A DNA stretch of 64,000 bases from Macrotis lagotis (lineage: Eukaryota; Chordata; Mammalia; Peramelemorphia; Peramelidae): positions 264,671,609-264,735,608 of the forward strand of contig NC_133666.1 in assembly GCF_037893015.1 (NCBI RefSeq). The letters are read 5' to 3'. Position numbers and translations under genes: made by a program. Below the pieces are notes generated by a model. That model was not told where the DNA came from. It saw only the letters and a program-made list of their open reading frames with translations, and did no database searches. The stretch's first letter is position 1. Every line of letters begins with the position of its first letter. This document shows, one piece after another, positions 61,046-64,000 of the stretch.

Positions 61046-64000
61046 AATCCTCTAAAGTTCAACTTGTACTCCCCCCCCACACACACACCTTTTCTTCCCT
61101 TATGAATTAATGGAAACTACTTCTCCAGAAGCAGTGATATAACACAGTGAAGATTTACCAGAAATCTACCCCCAGAAGTTTCCAGATGCATGAAGGGATG
61201 GCTAACTCAAGGTATATAAGGTTCTTGTCTAACCTCTACCTGACACCCACATGATGAGCATTATGTTTACATGTTTTTATTATATAATTCCCAAACCTAT
61301 GTATTAGTTTTGAAAACAATTATAATTATAATGTCAATTTACTCTTTGGTTGGGGACAATTATATGCTTCATAATAATGAGATAAACTAAGATCTTGTTC
61401 ATTGCTATATGGTTCCAACAGTTATGAGGCACTCCTTATGAGGCACAGTTACCCAGTGAACAAAACAAGGTGTCAAAAGGTGAAAATGTCAAGGCATCCA
61501 TTGAGAAATTTTCCACTTTTGCAATTTTGTCCTTTGTCAGGTTACATAAGGAAAAATAAAATCTTAGGGTGCTCTTTCCAGGAATCTTTATCAATGATAA
61601 TTAACTGATTCTGATAAATTTTGACAGTTATAGAATAGGAATAAATGGCAAAGAAATGAGTCCTTTGATATGCATTTGCTAGAAGAAATGGTATTATTAA
61701 TTTGATTACTCTTTTTAGATAAAGAGGTAGAAGAAGGATAACACAGTAGAACATGGCTGGTTTATTGGTATGGAAAACATGGTTTCATATCTAGGATTGG
61801 CTAGATAGAATACAATGAATGTATAGTTGGTATAATGTAGACACAATTTTAATCTTTCTCTTTCCCATTTTCTTTAACTGTCTAATAGTGATGTAATAAG
61901 AAATGGCTCATAAAACTCATCAAAAACACACCCTGTCTTTGTCAAGTCCTCTATAAAAAGATAATAATATGGGGTGCTAACTCTGAGGACCATGTTAACC
62001 CTTAAATAAACATTTCTAATGCACTAATTAATTTTGGAGGAATGGAAAATTATATTGTATTCCACCTAGGTCTGAAATCTGATGCCTTCTCCACTGTAAC
62101 TGGGGAAAACAGAGAATCTGCTGGTCATTTCCATGAAGAAAAAGCAAATCTCTGAAGTATTTTGCATCTTCTGAGTAGTTAATATCCTGTTTTCCAAGGG
62201 TAAAGAAAAAAAAAAACCTAACATCTTCGAAAATGAAATCCCATCTTCTTTTCATATAGGTAACTGGGAATGTGACATTTAATTTCTAAAAAACATGTTC
62301 CTAGTTAAAGGTTTAGCTTGAAGAAGTAAGTCCTTGTTTTATGAAAATTAACCTCCATTGATTCCATTGCACTGACATCCTTTTATTCATAAGGAGCAAG
62401 TGCCAAGCTTGATTTTAAAGTACAATGACATATATGCTAATACCCATTTTTATTCTATCCACAAGTAATTGAACATCTTATAGCTGTGAACTATTTTGCC
62501 ATTTCAGTGTGAATATTGAGTGGAAATATTTTTTTTCTTAAGCCAGACAGCATGGACTTAAGCTATTAGAAATACATTTGTAATTGATTTCACTCCATTA
62601 CTGTAAGCTAAGTTGCCGAGTGGTCTTTGCCAACACTCTATGGAAATGTATCCTTAAAAGAAGGGATCAATTCTTTGAGTCCTTTGGTAGGAATTGTCAA
62701 AGAACAATGTCCCTATCACTGTTTAAAGGTGGTACACTTTCAGCACAAATAGTAAGTAATGATTTTCACTTGATTAAAACAGGTTGCTCAGTGGAGAAGG
62801 AAGGAAATCTAATTTTATTCATCCTCAATTTGATAAAATCTAGATATGTACCTGAAAACCAGGAAGAACATTACTTGACTGCCAAAAAGATATTAGCAAG
62901 TTAGCTATTGAATAAAAACTAACCACCTATCTACAAACTAAATAAGCCAATATTGAATTTTTCCTGAAATAATTTAAGAGCCTGGTTGAAGTCACACCAA
63001 TTTCTTTTGAAGGTCATAATTAACAACATTAAATCCTCTATCTCTTAACCTTTCAGATTGGCCTTTGAAAAGTGACTCTCAAAAATCAGCACCAATTAAA
63101 TCATCAAACTCAGTTTTAAATACCAAGGAGTAGAAAATCATGCTGATTTTATTTTATTAGAGCCAAATGACAGTTGTACAAGTTTAAAGAGATCTGGGAA
63201 GGATCCCCCCCCCCTTTTATAATTTGAGCAGAGATGAGCTGTTGATTTTACATTTCTAAGTAGGTGGGAGGTTTTAATAGCATAGTGATAAAGAAATGTA
63301 CTTAGATAAGCTTGAGTCAGAAGGTGCCTGTTGTTTTAAAATAGATATTTACATCTTGAAGATTAATGGCTAAAAATAGATGTTTCTCTCCCATCAATAA
63401 TATTGTTCAAGTTTTTTATCATCATCCCAGCTACTCTAAGGAATTTGTCATCAGGAGTGCAATTGAAAAGGGATTGAAAATATTTGAAAGAGAAATCTAT
63501 TTTTAAACCATGGAAAAGAAACCAGTACTTTGGAGTTTGGCTCATCCATCTACATGCACATTTTTCTTTTAGAGGCTTTTTAAATTTCTAGATGAAAAAA
63601 TTTATAATTTCATTGACAAGAGTTCCTCCATATTGTTTCCCTATGAGAAGGGAAAAAAGGTATATGTGGAAATATCAGTCATAGGTGATTTATTTGATTG
63701 AATTAATTGATTATAATGTATCCAGGGGACACTTGTCTCAATTATAGAAATTTATGAATTTTTTGAATTTATAAATTTTTCATAATTTATATATCACTTC
63801 AAACAAATGAATGGAATTTTAAACAGAGGTGAGTAGAGATTGTGATTGTGATATAGGAATTAGAATTTCTTTGGAAAGGAAAAGGAATTACGTGAAAGAT
63901 GGGACTTGATTGTAGCAAGGATCTGATAAGGTGAGTGAAGGAGCAATGAAAAACACAGCATTTACCTGCTTCCCTGTCTTTGTGAATTGAAAAGTGTGAG
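61046..64000. other. AT-rich gene-free DNA to the window end
   Basis: No recent SINE in nearly 3 kb, which contrasts with the rest of the window. Several ORFs of 60-106 codons (longest 62584-62904) have no family resemblance. A C10 run lies near 63206. Confidence 0.4.

Noticed and set aside
62584..62904. 106-codon plus-strand ORF
   Set aside because: No recognisable domain, no neighbouring exon or promoter signal; length is within chance for 64 kb in six frames.

Overview
The window is vertebrate nuclear DNA and almost certainly marsupial. It is AT-rich, full of MIR and L2 debris, and carries many copies of marsupial-type SINEs: a short tRNA-headed SINE ending in CTTGCAAAAACCTAAAAA (WSINE1-like), longer SINE1-like elements, and MAR-type repeats. 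It also holds L1 copies whose 3' ends are not of eutherian type. The WSINE1-like tail suggests an Australian, probably dasyurid, marsupial. That last step rests on memory of the family and is inference.

There are two protein-coding genes, arranged head to head. On the minus strand at 3100-4013 is the coding exon of GAPT, the GRB2-binding transmembrane adaptor. Its transmembrane segment and cytoplasmic tail match the mammalian protein, but here they follow a signal peptide and a roughly 120-residue leucine-rich-repeat ectodomain that eutherian GAPT does not have. On the plus strand at 28182-34039 is a complete PLK2 (polo-like kinase 2) gene. It has 14 coding exons, all with GT-AG introns and matching phases, and predicts 694 residues. 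A large CpG island, GC box, CRE-like site and TATA box lie upstream, and an AU-rich 3'UTR with two poly(A) signals lies downstream. The divergent GAPT/PLK2 pair agrees with the order and orientation known in human 5q11.2.

Layout: 1-3.1 kb is the 3' flank of GAPT; 3.1-4.0 kb GAPT; 4-26.6 kb intergenic sequence or upstream GAPT intron, with SINEs, L2, two nested L1s and a microsatellite cluster; 26.7-28.6 kb a two-part CpG island; 28.2-34.65 kb PLK2; 34.65-64 kb gene-free DNA with SINEs, L2, L1, two probable solo LTRs and simple repeats. Two three-level nests (WSINE1 in L1 in older L1; WSINE1 in L1 in LTR) can be read from target-site duplications.

Functionally the genes are independent neighbours. 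GAPT is a B-cell/myeloid-type membrane adaptor whose phospho-tyrosine YxN motifs recruit GRB2. PLK2 is an inducible serine/threonine kinase acting in the cell cycle and in neurons. The strongest candidate for something undescribed is the LRR ectodomain on marsupial GAPT. No prokaryotic system, CRISPR array, tRNA or rRNA gene was seen.
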